DNA of 64,000 nucleotides, from the NCBI GenBank assembly GCA_050084515.1, contig CM114271.1, forward strand, positions 3,348,001 through 3,412,000. The letters run 5' to 3'. Shown piece by piece: positions 31,539 through 41,640 of the stretch. Every line of letters begins with the position of its first letter. Position 1 is the first letter of the stretch. This DNA comes from Blasia pusilla (Eukaryota > Marchantiophyta > Marchantiopsida > Blasiales). The notes under the pieces are model-generated. The model saw only the letters and a program-made list of their open reading frames with translations, searched no databases and was not told the origin of the DNA. The translations under genes were made by a program, and so were the position numbers.

Positions 31539-34162
31539 CTACGTCGGAAGATGACATGGCGCACAATTGCGCACATGATCCTTCCAAACCATACCATCCC
31601 GCCCCTCCAACATGAGGACTCGGTCGGTAATACCTCGCACATGTAGGATCGGCGCCTGATGACATCTAGCGTCGTGGGTGCTCTGTAAATACACGTAATC
31701 TCCAGGATGAAACCTCCTAATCCTCGGACGCGATAACCTCCTCCACGAAGGGTCGCACCTCAATGTATCTCTATGTTGGGCAATAGCTAAGTTCTCAAAG
31801 GCCATAGGCATAACTCTCTGAAAAACTTCTGCCCTTTGAGAACATGCTTGCACCCACACATCCGGATCATCAAGATCTAACACCTCCGCCATGCCACGTC
31901 AAATTGCTGCAGGTAAATCGGCTCTCTCCCAAAGAGCAAAAACGGTGAAAATGACGCCAAGGATGCTGCCGACTAAGCGATAACCCATAGCCAACCATGG
32001 CAATCAGAGGTCCCACTCCTCAATCGTCCCCGCGCAAGCCATACTTGCACAATTCTCTCTTCACCGTCTGTACCACTCTCTCGCTAATCCATCCGCCAGG
32101 ATGATCCTGGGCGTGGTGCGGTGATCTATCGCGCCTTTGATCACACAAGGCCTGAAACTCTCCCTCGAACTCGGTACCTTGGTCGACCAACACCTCCGCC
32201 GGTGCACCAAAGTGACTAAGCACACGATCTAGAAACGCATAATTTGTTCCCTTGCTCGCTTTGTCTCGGTAGTGCCACCAACTCTATCCACTTGGAGAAA
32301 TGCTCCACCATGACCAACACGTACCTATGATGATGACTGTCAATGGCAAAGGTCCATAAAGTCTAAACTCCACGGATAACCTAAACCCATAATCGGCAAA
32401 GGATGTAATGTGGAGTGGGAGCATTGAAGGATGCTCGCACTCTGTCACAACAAATCATTGACCCAAGTATGCATGCCGCGCCACCAATACTGAACTGGAG
32501 TAAGTTGTGAGTACGCTTTACTCGAAATGTCCCAACTCCTCATGGGCATGTCGACTACACGTGCTCGCTGGGAAGGATGAGGTACCACTCGTATCCTACC
32601 ATCTCCCCATACCCCAAAATGTGAGTCCCCTCCCACCGAACCTCTTGGCTCTCTCAGAGGATCCGATCCCGCCCCTAGCACTCATCACTGCAATGACGCC
32701 GGCGCAAGAACTCCACAACCTCCACGTCATCATGGATATTGCCGCCTCCTCACCGACCTCGGATCCAAAGACTCATCATCCAACCCCACCACCGAGTCAT
32801 CACCGTGCGGGTCGACCGCCATAGTTAACCAACAAAGATAGGCGGATGCATGCCAACGGGCACCATCTCCTCATCACTCTCTCCGTGCCATCAAGCTCTG
32901 TGTCGTCTCGACTCGGACATGGGTTACGACTCAACCTATCCGCATCCTGGTTCAGCCAACCTGGCCTATGAACCACCTCAAACTCATACTCCTGTAGTAA
33001 TAGAGCCCACCTGGCAAGCTTTCCCGTAAGCTTGTCGGACTCCATCAACCACCTCAACGGCTGATGATCAGTGATAAGTGTGAAAGGGTTGCCAAATAAA
33101 TAGCACCTAAAATGTGCCACGGCCCATACCGCAGACCAAGCACTCTCCTCCTAGGAGTCAGATTGCCTGCCTCTGCAATGTTGTTCGATCGGCTCGCGTA
33201 AGCCACAACGAACTCCCTCTCCTCGTCATCCCTATGAGTAAGCACTGCTCTTAGACCCAACATGCTCCAACCCGTATGTAACTGGAATGGGCGACCCCTA
33301 ACCGGTCTCTGTAAAATGGGTGAGGACGTCAACTTGTCCTTGAGCTCCTGAAATGCTCGCTCCTGATCATCTCCCCACAACCACACCTAATCAAGTCTCA
33401 TCAACAAGGTCAAAGACTTTGCGATCGCACTAAAACCCTTGACATACCGTCGATAGAAGTTCGCCAGTCCAAGAAATGCTCGGACTCCACTCACATCTGT
33501 AGGGCGTGGAATCTGCGCAATAGCCTCTACCTTTGTCTGCTGAACGCCTAACCCACTCGAGTATATGGTGTGTCCCAAGTACTCAATTTGCTCTGAAAGA
33601 ATGCACTTGCTGGATGTAAAGTCCATGTAATCGCAATCGCCGAAACACCTCCTCCAAGTGTCGCTCATGCTCCTCAACCGTGGAATCAAGATAAGAATAT
33701 CATCTATGTATCATCGTACAAAATCCAAGCCAGCCAGTAATCCTATCCATCACTGAAACTCGCAGCGTTCTTCAACCCAAATGGTAAGAACCGCCATCGA
33801 TACAAGCAATCTCTCCCAAACCGATCTATCCCCTAGAATGTTGTCTTCTCCTGTCCTCCAACTCGATAGGAAGTCGATGATAGCCAAAGACGGAGATCTA
33901 AAATCAAGATCTTTGCATGCCCTACCGCATCAAAGATCTCCTCAGAGTAGGCATGGCATACCGATCGACCTCGTTTGTCGATTGATAGGAAGGTAAAGAT
34001 CGGCGTATCACTAGCCAACTCAATCCGTATCCCGGGACCCTTCAGCGCACCCAAGTCTCTCATCATCAAGGCAAAACAACCGACATGCCCTCTCGAGAAA
34101 CCTATGAACTGTCGCTCTCCTCCTATCAACTTGAGACCTATCACAGGCTCCCAAGTCTCCAT
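31539..34162 (-). pseudogene. Ty3/gypsy pol (RT, RNase H, integrase)
   Basis: Read right to left. An RT N-terminal part at 34162-33833 has IELASDTPIF and EEIFDAVGHAKILILDL. RT thumb and connection at 33689-33054 have EQIEYLGHTIYSSGLGV, VRAFLGLANFYRRYVKG, WGDDQERAFQELKDKL and FVVAYASRSNN. The RNase H end is at about 33120-32830 (PFTLITDHQPLRWLM, EYEFEVVHRPGWLNQDADRLSR). An integrase core fragment lies at 32223-32020 (HFGAPAEVLVDQGTEFEGEF). The integrase C-terminus at 31892-31539 has FHPGDYVYLQ and WKDHVRNCAPCHLP. Stops and frameshifts separate the blocks and the YxDD box is damaged near 33700, so the protein is not made. Confidence 0.85.
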
Positions 34163-34861
34163 CGTGACCTTGAGAGGCGCAACCTCCGGCTTTGGTTGCT
34201 ATGTAGCAACCCTAGCCACCTCAATACAACCACTCCACTTTGACCTCCTACACCATGCTCCACATCTGAAAAATGAACATGTGCTATTCTAGCCGCCTTT
34301 GCACTCTCTGCTCGAACACGCCCCAGAAGTCCATGGGTGCCTATCTCTCCTCGTCTCGCCCCACCAATGCTCTGACAGACCCATGAGGCGTGGTCCAACT
34401 CGTGGGGCGTGACGGCATGGATGACACTCGCATCCGTCTACCTTTCCACCATACCTAGGTGACTATCCATGTGAGACATTGAGGTCCATGCCCCAAAACT
34501 CTCTCGGGATGCCTCGGTCATCCTGGCACCGCCAATACCGGTAGTGAACCCATGGCGCACTCTCGCTCATCTGGTGTAGGCTCCTCCAATACTCCGGTCA
34601 CCTCATCCCAAATCATGCCTGGCCTCACGACAAAAGGCATGGGATGCCGGGAAGCTCACCAACGAGGTAAGGCTGCCCTCAACTCCCCACCCTATTGGCC
34701 GTGGCCACGGTGGTCTATCATCGCATGTCACCACCGAGATCGACGCCGTGAGTCCAAAATAGCATCCACCGTGAGATGTGGTGCTCTCGACTCCACGTAG
34801 GTGGACTCGGTACCTCGATGGTATCAGGTTCGGCCCACTACGATGCGTGGGCGATGGCACG

Positions 34862-35862
34862 TGTCGGCGCCTACTCTCCTTGAACGTTAATCTTGTTTGT
34901 TGCGAAGCGTGCGTTCGATGAGGTCACGCTCTCAACGCTGATGCATCCAAACACGCACGGTTCGTTAGTCGGGTCTTGGATCAATCAGCGGGATTACTTT
35001 CCGAGTTCTCGTCTCGGACTCTCTCTTCAAGCTCAACCTTCCTAGTTTCGCGGTTTCCAACACGGGCAAGTCTCGAAAGAGACTTTCTCGTCGGTTGAGG
35101 AACTGAAAACGGCGTTCGCCTAGCGGTTCCAATCGTCCGATGAACATCCAATGAGTTCCTCACCAAGACTCGCACAAAGTGAATCTGGTTGGAATCCAGG
35201 GTGGCGACAAAGTCCACTCCCTTGGATCAGGTTTGGGTTTGGGTTTCGCGCCAAACTCCCGTTTCATCCCGTGCCTCAAACGCCGTTTGGCGCCCAAAGT
35301 GGGGTTTCGTTTCGAGACATCTCAGAGAAGGTACTCCTTACTAGTACTTCTGGGGATCTCCGGGGCCCCCTACATTTAGGGAAAGACACCGGGCCCCTCC
35401 ATTGGCCCTCAACCCGATTGCTCTCTGAATCGTTTTCGGCCAATATCTCAGCCTGTACTTATGCATTTGCTGAGATCGTTGGTGCGTTGGAAGCGTCTCA
35501 AGATCAGCTTTCCAACGCGCCCTTTGTCCCGAACGCATCTCGGAGCTCAACGTTATGGTCCTAAACACAGTCAGATTCTCCCAAACGCTAGTCATGTTCC
35601 AAACTGGTTCTCACCTCTTTGGCAACCAACCTCCAAGACTCAACTCATCTCAAGTCTCGGCTCGCGTTTGGTCTAGGTTTCCTGGTCGCGACCACTAACG
35701 CATGAAACGCACAACTCTGTTCCGCGTTTCGTCTCTTAGACTTTTCCAAGAGACTCTACCAAACGCCTCTCCAAAGCGCAAACCTCGCGGCGTGAGTTCC
35801 TTTGAGTTCTGATGTTTCGCTTGGCGCGTATTTGGTGTTGTTTGGTTATGAGGGTCGCGACA
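34862..35862. mobile_element. Solo LTR inside the gypsy internal region
   Basis: A 1001-bp segment with ends TGTCG...CGACA (perfect 5-bp inverted termini), flanked by GCACG (34857-34861) and GCACT (35863-35867), a 4-of-5 target duplication. The related gypsy fragment at 3960-4440 is continuous across the equivalent site. The interior has no coding region. The parental family is not otherwise visible in the window. Confidence 0.72.
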
Positions 35863-37639
35863 GCACTTGACCCAACTCTCGCTGCATCTAACAACACAGC
35901 CGGTCCCAACCAGGACTTCACCTGATGTACACTCGTCATCACACGTGCATGAGTATCTCCCAACAACGGCACGTTCTCCAAAATGTACGCTGGAGAACAT
36001 ATCTGACTGTGCTACAAGTGTCGTACTACTCGCAACATCTCCCGAAACATCCCCTGACCTCGGATCCGCAATCCAAATCCTCGGCCGGTGATGAATGATC
36101 CGACATGGCCATCCAAAGCAATCACCAAATGAATGGTGCCAACTCTATCAGATCTCGCGCCCCACCAAAGATATGTTGGCGGGTGGCGTATGCCGGTATC
36201 CCCATCATCGCAGATACCGACAAAACTCAGGATACCCTGGACCAATCTCGCCACGTGGCGTAATGATACTCGCCGACGGTCTCATCTCTCCACATTGATG
36301 CACCCGTCGCCTTTTTGCAATATGGCGCCAATCCGGTGCTAATCCCTCGAAGAGATCTAACACCCTAACACCCTCCTCAGGCACCGCCATACAACAGTGT
36401 GGTATCTAGTGGGGTCATCGTCTCCACTCCAAGAGCCCGATCGCCACGTGACTCGTTGCTCGGGATAAACACATGACTCCACGCCGCCTCACGAGGTCGC
36501 CGGCACTCCTCTGAGCTCTCGAGTCGTACCCCACAATGGTGAAGAGGCATCGCTAACATGGGAAGAGACACCCGCCATGGCTGTTGTCTCTCCGTGGGAG
36601 TGTCCGCTCTTTGGGACATCCTCCGCATGTGTGTTCCCCTCAACAACTCTCCTGGCCGCTAACACTACCGTGAAAGCGCGCAACGTGGTCACGCCTCGTG
36701 ATCGACCACCTCGCCCCAAATCGACGGGGTAATCGCTCATCCGACCGTCACCTAACCGCCATCCTGGCCGATAAGCAACGGTCTCTCCCGAGAAGTCAGG
36801 ATGAATCCTAGGGGATATAACATCACTCCCCACCAACACATCGACGACTCAGGTGTCGTAATCACACGTAGCGCACATCATAGCACTATCCGTCGATGCT
36901 CTGGCTGGACTCGAGAACAATCTCGTCGAAGTCATATATCGAGTGGGTGATACGCCCAATCGAGGTCTCAGATCTGGAAGGACAAGGCTCAATGTCAGCC
37001 TTCCGTAACCCTAACGCTAAACACGCCGCTTCCCTAACATCAAGGGTTGCGCCCCGAATCAAGTAGGACGCGTTATGGTGGTATATCTTGTCCCCTTCGG
37101 ACTAACCAAGCGAAATACTCCGGCTCGGTTATCCAAAGAACACTACTCCATGTGTCACCATCGCCGCTCTATGGCGGTTGAGTGGCATATCTACCAACTT
37201 TGCCGCCGCATGCCATGACTCTGGGGAACGCCCCAAGCACCGGCTCTAAGGGCAAGTCCATGACCTCCTCAACTACCTCTCGAACAAGAAGGTCATCTCT
37301 CCACGCTCACACAACGTTGCCAACCGAACACCTCGGCCAGTCACCACTCTGTTGCCTCAGCCTCAACCCATATTGGAGAGATCCTCACCCGGTCGGGGTA
37401 AGAGGTAGAGATTGAGTCACACTAGCGCCGCAGCCTGCCTTCCCTAAGCCGCATCATCATCATGGCGCAATCCCTGCTCCAACCGATCGATGCGTGAGAG
37501 AAAGCGCGGCTTTGTGCTCTGCTCCATCTCCCTCTCGCTGGTGGTGGTCCTCTACCACCACGTCGGGAAGAACTCCCGACCTCCTCGGGGACGGCCGCCC
37601 CAGGCCTCGGCCTACCACCGACGTGCCCCTCGGCGAAGG
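35863..37639 (-). mobile_element. Gypsy internal region between gag and RT
   Basis: GC-richer sequence with only short frames. ENVPLLGDTHARV (about 35980) matches ENVPILGDLRSQV at about 4370 in the left fragment. By position this should hold protease, but no DTG/DSG catalytic motif is recognisable. Confidence 0.5.
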
Positions 37640-38873
37640 TCAAAACATCTATCCCTAGTGTGACCATATCTGCGGGCAATGGTCACACTGGTGCCGTGGT
37701 GGGGCCATCCTCTCCTGGGCTCTGCGCAATTGGAGGCGCTGTGGTCTTCTCCCATCTTGTGGGCGATCTCTCTGCCTATGGGCCCCTCCACACGCCCAAC
37801 AAGACCACATTGGTCCTGCGGGCAACATATGTAGCGGTCGTTGCCTCATAGGCTCACGGTACCCGCCCGCTCTTTCTAGGCACACAGCCCGCTCTCCGGT
37901 ATCGGTGCTCGTTTAGGCACTGTGGGGTCACCGCCGTGGACCCGTCGACTCTCGAGAAAATCCAGCGGTCACTACCGCTCCTCACTCATGTTGAGCTCAA
38001 TATGCTCAGACAACTCAAAGACCACCTTCAATGTGGGCTTGGGCCATTTGTGTGAATCAAAGACCGCATCTCGGACTCTTCTCTGTAGTTCTCGGTCCGT
38101 AACCCCAGACCAATCTTTGGATCGCGCCTCGATCACTCCAAACATAGCAATGATCAGCCTCCTCATGCGTGTGAATGCCTCTCTCGACTCTCACCCGATC
38201 GCCGCTGAAAATCTGAGACTCTTCAGCTTGTCGGGACGCTGGTAGTTCTTCCCCAAGCTGCCGGAAGAACTCCTTTGTGGGCTGAAGCCGGGTGGCCCTC
38301 TACCACCAAAGGTCTCTCGCCACATCGCTTTGTCTCACCGCCCTCCTCTCCATCTAGTCTCCGGGTTGATGGTGTGGGTCTCTCTCCTCTCACAATCCCA
38401 TCATATGCCTCGCGACCACTAGTGGACACATACCCGGAGCCAAGTACATCCTCCAGGCATCGATCTCTCTGAATATAGTGATCGAAACTCCATGTAGTCA
38501 TCCATCGGAGGACCCTCCAAATGTTGGAACAACCCCTTCCATGCCATGAAAGGGTTGAACGTGTCGGGTCCGTATCTCCGGAAGTCGCACAATGTGTCGA
38601 ACTCTGGATGAAATCATCTAAGTCGATGGTGCCCACTGCACCTGAGAAACGACGAATGCCCGGATGGCCCATGTCGTCCATCTCCTGCCAAGTACTACTC
38701 TCTCTGTCGGTGATCTCGTCACAAGACCCACTATCCAGTGATGACGATCCAATCACGGATGGATGTCGAGGGAGCTCCTCACTGGTAACCCCTCGGTATC
38801 TCACTCCACTCCGTGTCAAACCTCTACCACGACTACCCCGTTCTTCCGAACCCGAAGAACGCCGTGATGACAA
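37640..38873 (-). pseudogene. Ty3/gypsy gag
   Basis: Starts at about 38873 with a Ser/Arg-rich segment (MSSRRSSGSEERGSRGRG), then LTRSGVRYRG and WQEMDDMGHPGIRRFSG. A frame change is followed at 38166-37972 by RRLIIAMFGVIEARSKDW, RELQRRVRDAVF and FELSEHIELNM. A zinc-knuckle-like CWACGGAHRQRDRP at about 37780-37740 has Cys, Cys and His in place (CX2CX3HX4C type) but Arg instead of the last Cys. Gag would package the RNA. The broken knuckle and frameshifts indicate decay. Confidence 0.65.
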
Positions 38874-39975
38874 ACCCTATCTCACCCACTCAAGCACTAG
38901 ACTCACCGAGAGTCTCCCACACGCCTCACTAGCTCACCTATGCTAACGTCAATCCCGTGATGACATACCCGGCCTCACGCACTCTCAACACTCGGGCTCA
39001 CCATGAGCCTCCCAACTGACTCACATAACCTAGCGACACTCTCTCGGGTCATACACGCGATCCTACTCGGCAAACCGCCGATATCCACCAACATGATACA
39101 CATGAAAAGAATCTACACTCGTCACCATCATCGCACCCATCTAGCACCGGCTACTACCCGATACCCAAAGACTCTCAATCACACACGACAAGTGCGGAAA
39201 AGGGACTAATGGGTAACTGATCACGCCCTCCAACTGCTGCACCGTCAATATGTACTCCTCCACATGATATGACAATCTCCGCCACATAAACCAACACATC
39301 GATCCTCCCGTCACAGATGCGGACAACCCGTCGGCATCATATACACTGCCCCTCCATCGTAAATCCTCACAACGCCTGTCGCGCCCCAAAAACATCATTT
39401 CACACCCGCTGTCCAACTTGTCGGTCACCCACCACGTCGACATCCTCCCTGCCCTCCACGTTGCCCATGCGCGCGTTCGCGGACCGACCTCGTCCGCCCT
39501 ACCACGTTCGCTACATAATCGCATCCACCTACCACGTTGGAGGGGGAACTTGGACCGCGACCCTATCTGAGACCCTAAATGGGACCCTAAATGCCGGGGT
39601 CCGCACCTCGCTTTGTCGCGCCCGCGATTCGCGTTCGCGCCCCTCGCCCGTTATTGTTTGCCCCTTGCGTTCCGTCCGCCGCCCTCGCCGTGACCTAACT
39701 CTAGCCGCTTTTACTTGACAGTCCCCCGGAGGCTGCAAGACCCAAACCTGCCCTTTCCTTCTCTCTCGACACCCTCACTTTCGTGACACCCGACGCCCCA
39801 CCACGCTACACTGTTGTCCCCCATCAATCCGCACCAAAGCAAAATCTGAGAAAATGGAAGCGCTTACGGCCTTCGAACAGAAAAATGACACAAAACGTCA
39901 CACACACGTCTCCAGGGGCTCCCCAACCGAGGCAACTCGCTTGCCTACCTGCAAACAACAAATTCCCACCAGCCC
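38874..39975 (-). mobile_element. Gypsy 5' leader region
   Basis: Lies between the primer site and gag, about 1.1 kb. Short frames only. No conserved protein recognised. Confidence 0.5.
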
Positions 39976-39992
39976 CTAAGCCATCTTTCTCA
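39976..39992 (-). promoter_or_regulatory. Self-complementary primer-binding site
   Basis: Minus strand TGAGAAAGATGGCTTAG directly abuts the 5' LTR (LTR ends ...TTTTTACA at 39993). It is the exact reverse complement of CTAAGCCATCTTTCTCA on the same strand at 40176-40160. That segment begins 25 nt downstream of TATATAAG, the expected transcript start. Complementarity extends to 20 bp (39976-39995 with 40157-40176). No TGGTATCAGAGC or other TGG-starting tRNA site is at the boundary. Confidence 0.7.
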
Positions 39993-40312
39993 TGTAAAAA
40001 TAACGAGTAGTAAAAACGGCACACCCGGCCTAAAACTCCACTCCTCAATCTACATCGGCATATCAAGCCTCGTCCACCCTGTGCTATCAAGGAATCCGGA
40101 CGCTAGCACCCTAGTCCTAGCTCACACACATACAAAGGAGGTGCTCCAACGGCCCAACATGAGAAAGATGGCTTAGAAAAGCCATCTTCCTCTCTTATAT
40201 AGGGTTGGGAAGAGCCAAAAGGCTCTTCCCCTAAAAATAGCCCTTCCCTTGGTAACCTGCGTGCACAGGTTACCAGGGGTGGGTGACCTGGTCAACAAGT
40301 TACCCGGCTATG
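39993..40312 (-). repeat. Partial LTR, outer right (5' LTR)
   Basis: Starts TGTAAAAATAACGAG and matches 30660-30972. Similarity fades at about 40310 (acccggctatgaag against acccgggccgtgaaag), after which Helitron helicase sequence resumes. The upstream (U3) half of this LTR is missing. Confidence 0.82.
40194..40201 (-). promoter_or_regulatory. TATA box in the gypsy LTR
   Basis: TATATAAG on the minus strand, conserved in the full LTR at the other end. A perfect 10-bp hairpin (gggaagagcc/ggctcttccc, 40207-40230) lies just upstream and an aagatggctt/aagccatctt hairpin just downstream. Confidence 0.65.
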
Positions 40313-40641
40313 AAGTAACAACAATAATTATCAGCTTGCACTCTAACAATAAGCTTATCCGTGTTACACGTACAAACTTTTCCACTTTACATTATGGCCC
40401 TGACCAAAAGTATCAGAAGAGAACTTTTCCACTTGTTCTTGGTTATGCCATGATAGGACACAAGAATCAAGGCATGACTATTACAGGAAAATGTCTGCTT
40501 GTTATCAAGGCTCCGTTTGCTCTTGGTCTTGTGTACGTCACGCTATCGTGGATTAAGACAAGGGAAAAATTGTCAATTCTTTGTTCAATTTTTCCATCTG
40601 ATGTTCATGTATATAACCACCTTACTTCTTCTTTCACCTAA
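40313..40641 (+). pseudogene. Helitron helicase, 3' part
   Basis: The open frame reads NNKLIRVTRTNFSTLHYGP, then FPLVLGYAMIGHKNQGMTITG and LGLVYVTLSWIKTREKL, the C-terminal PIF1-type helicase motifs (FP-L-AMTI-KSQG-T pattern; here GHKNQG). It continues the gene interrupted at 30528. Some helicase sequence between the halves is not seen, so the insertion may have removed part of the gene. A stop closes it at 40639-40641. Confidence 0.7.
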
Positions 40642-40679
40642 TTTTTCTATCTCCTTTTACAAAATTTTATGATATAGGA

Positions 40680-41524
40680 TGGCAACTAGCGACAGTTTAG
40701 CAAAGGGTCGTGGAAGGAGATCATTAGCGCCTGCAGCTCCCATCCATGGAATGGACAAGCCTGCATCTCCACTTGGTCTCTCAAAGACAACTTAGACAAG
40801 TACTATCGTGTTGAGCGAAAACACTTAAGAGGATCAAAGAACTCCATTAACGCATGTTGGTCTCTTTCATCAAGTCGAGCAGCAACCGCAGATCGCTACC
40901 CAGGTTTGTGTCCATTGTCCACTCTTGCTGCCATATCTCCAACTGTGAACTCTTTCTGATATACTTTTTCAAGTTCCAAGTTCATATGTCGACTTTTTCA
41001 AGTAATCTTTAAAGACATGTCTGAGCTACCTCAAGACAGCCCCCCGCAAATCGTTCCACCAATCGAGGCTCAGTTGAAATACGCCAACAGCTTGGGCCTT
41101 AACCAGTCTTATTGGGGAATTGACATTTCTTCTCGACAAATGAGCCGTCTGATTGATCAAAGGAATGCATGGGCTAACTTTTTTAGACAACTAAAGAACC
41201 AGCCACCAGCAAAAGGTACAAAAGTAAACCGCCTGCCACATTCTATTTGTTTTCGTGTCGTTCAAATTTCTCTCTCCTATTTCCTAACATTCATATAATA
41301 TTTTGCTTTCATGTTCAGGGATTCAAACAGAAGTAATGACATTCCATGGCATCCAATTCCATGAAGTTGATGTAATAGGGCAGCAGGCTATTGCCCACTA
41401 TGGCAGATTGACAGGCGGCATTAAACCTGACCAAATCCAAGAGCTACGACTTATCATGAAGCTCTCGCTTGACAAACTTGTAGACTTATATCCTCCTAAA
41501 GCTACGCACCTTGTGAATCGATAG
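40680..41524 (+). CDS. Unrecognised gene fragment downstream of the Helitron
   Basis: A plus-strand reading from ATG 40680 (MATSDSLAKGRGRRSLAP) ends at a stop near 40794. A second open stretch starts at ATG 41017 (MSELPQDSPPQIVPP, YWGIDISSRQMSRLI) and reaches about 41213. A plausible intron (gtacaaaag to ttcag, about 41214-41318) joins it to GIQTEVMTFHGIQFHEVDVIG and LRLIMKLSLDKLVDLYPP, ending at TAG 41522-41524. Family not recognised. It could be cargo or a C-terminal partner gene of the Helitron. Confidence 0.35.
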
Positions 41525-41640
41525 AGAGATGCACAGCAAGATGGTATCATATGCAGCTTTCCTAATCTTGAACAACATAGTAATTGTTCAATTGTTGGTA
41601 AAAACCTCCGTGCCACTTCATCGTTCAACGATAATATGCG

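Larger units (their letters stand above)
30529..40312 (-). mobile_element. Ty3/gypsy retrotransposon with unusual LTR arrangement
   Basis: Minus-strand element inserted in the Helitron helicase. In plus-strand order: a partial LTR (30529-30656), a full LTR (30660-31274), a polypurine tract, the internal region (31275-39992, pol then gag when read right to left) and a partial LTR (39993-about 40312). LTR ends are TGT...ACA (TGTAAAAATAACG to GATCACACA). The primer site is self-complementary rather than tRNA-like. The internal region carries a solo LTR (34862-35862). gag and pol are interrupted, so the copy is dead. No clear target duplication at the outer ends. Confidence 0.8.

Noticed and set aside
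32507-32824. Plus-strand ORFs over gypsy pol, and similar ones at 34552-39718
   Set aside because: They are the complement of recognisable minus-strand pol and gag, or unstructured GC-rich sequence.
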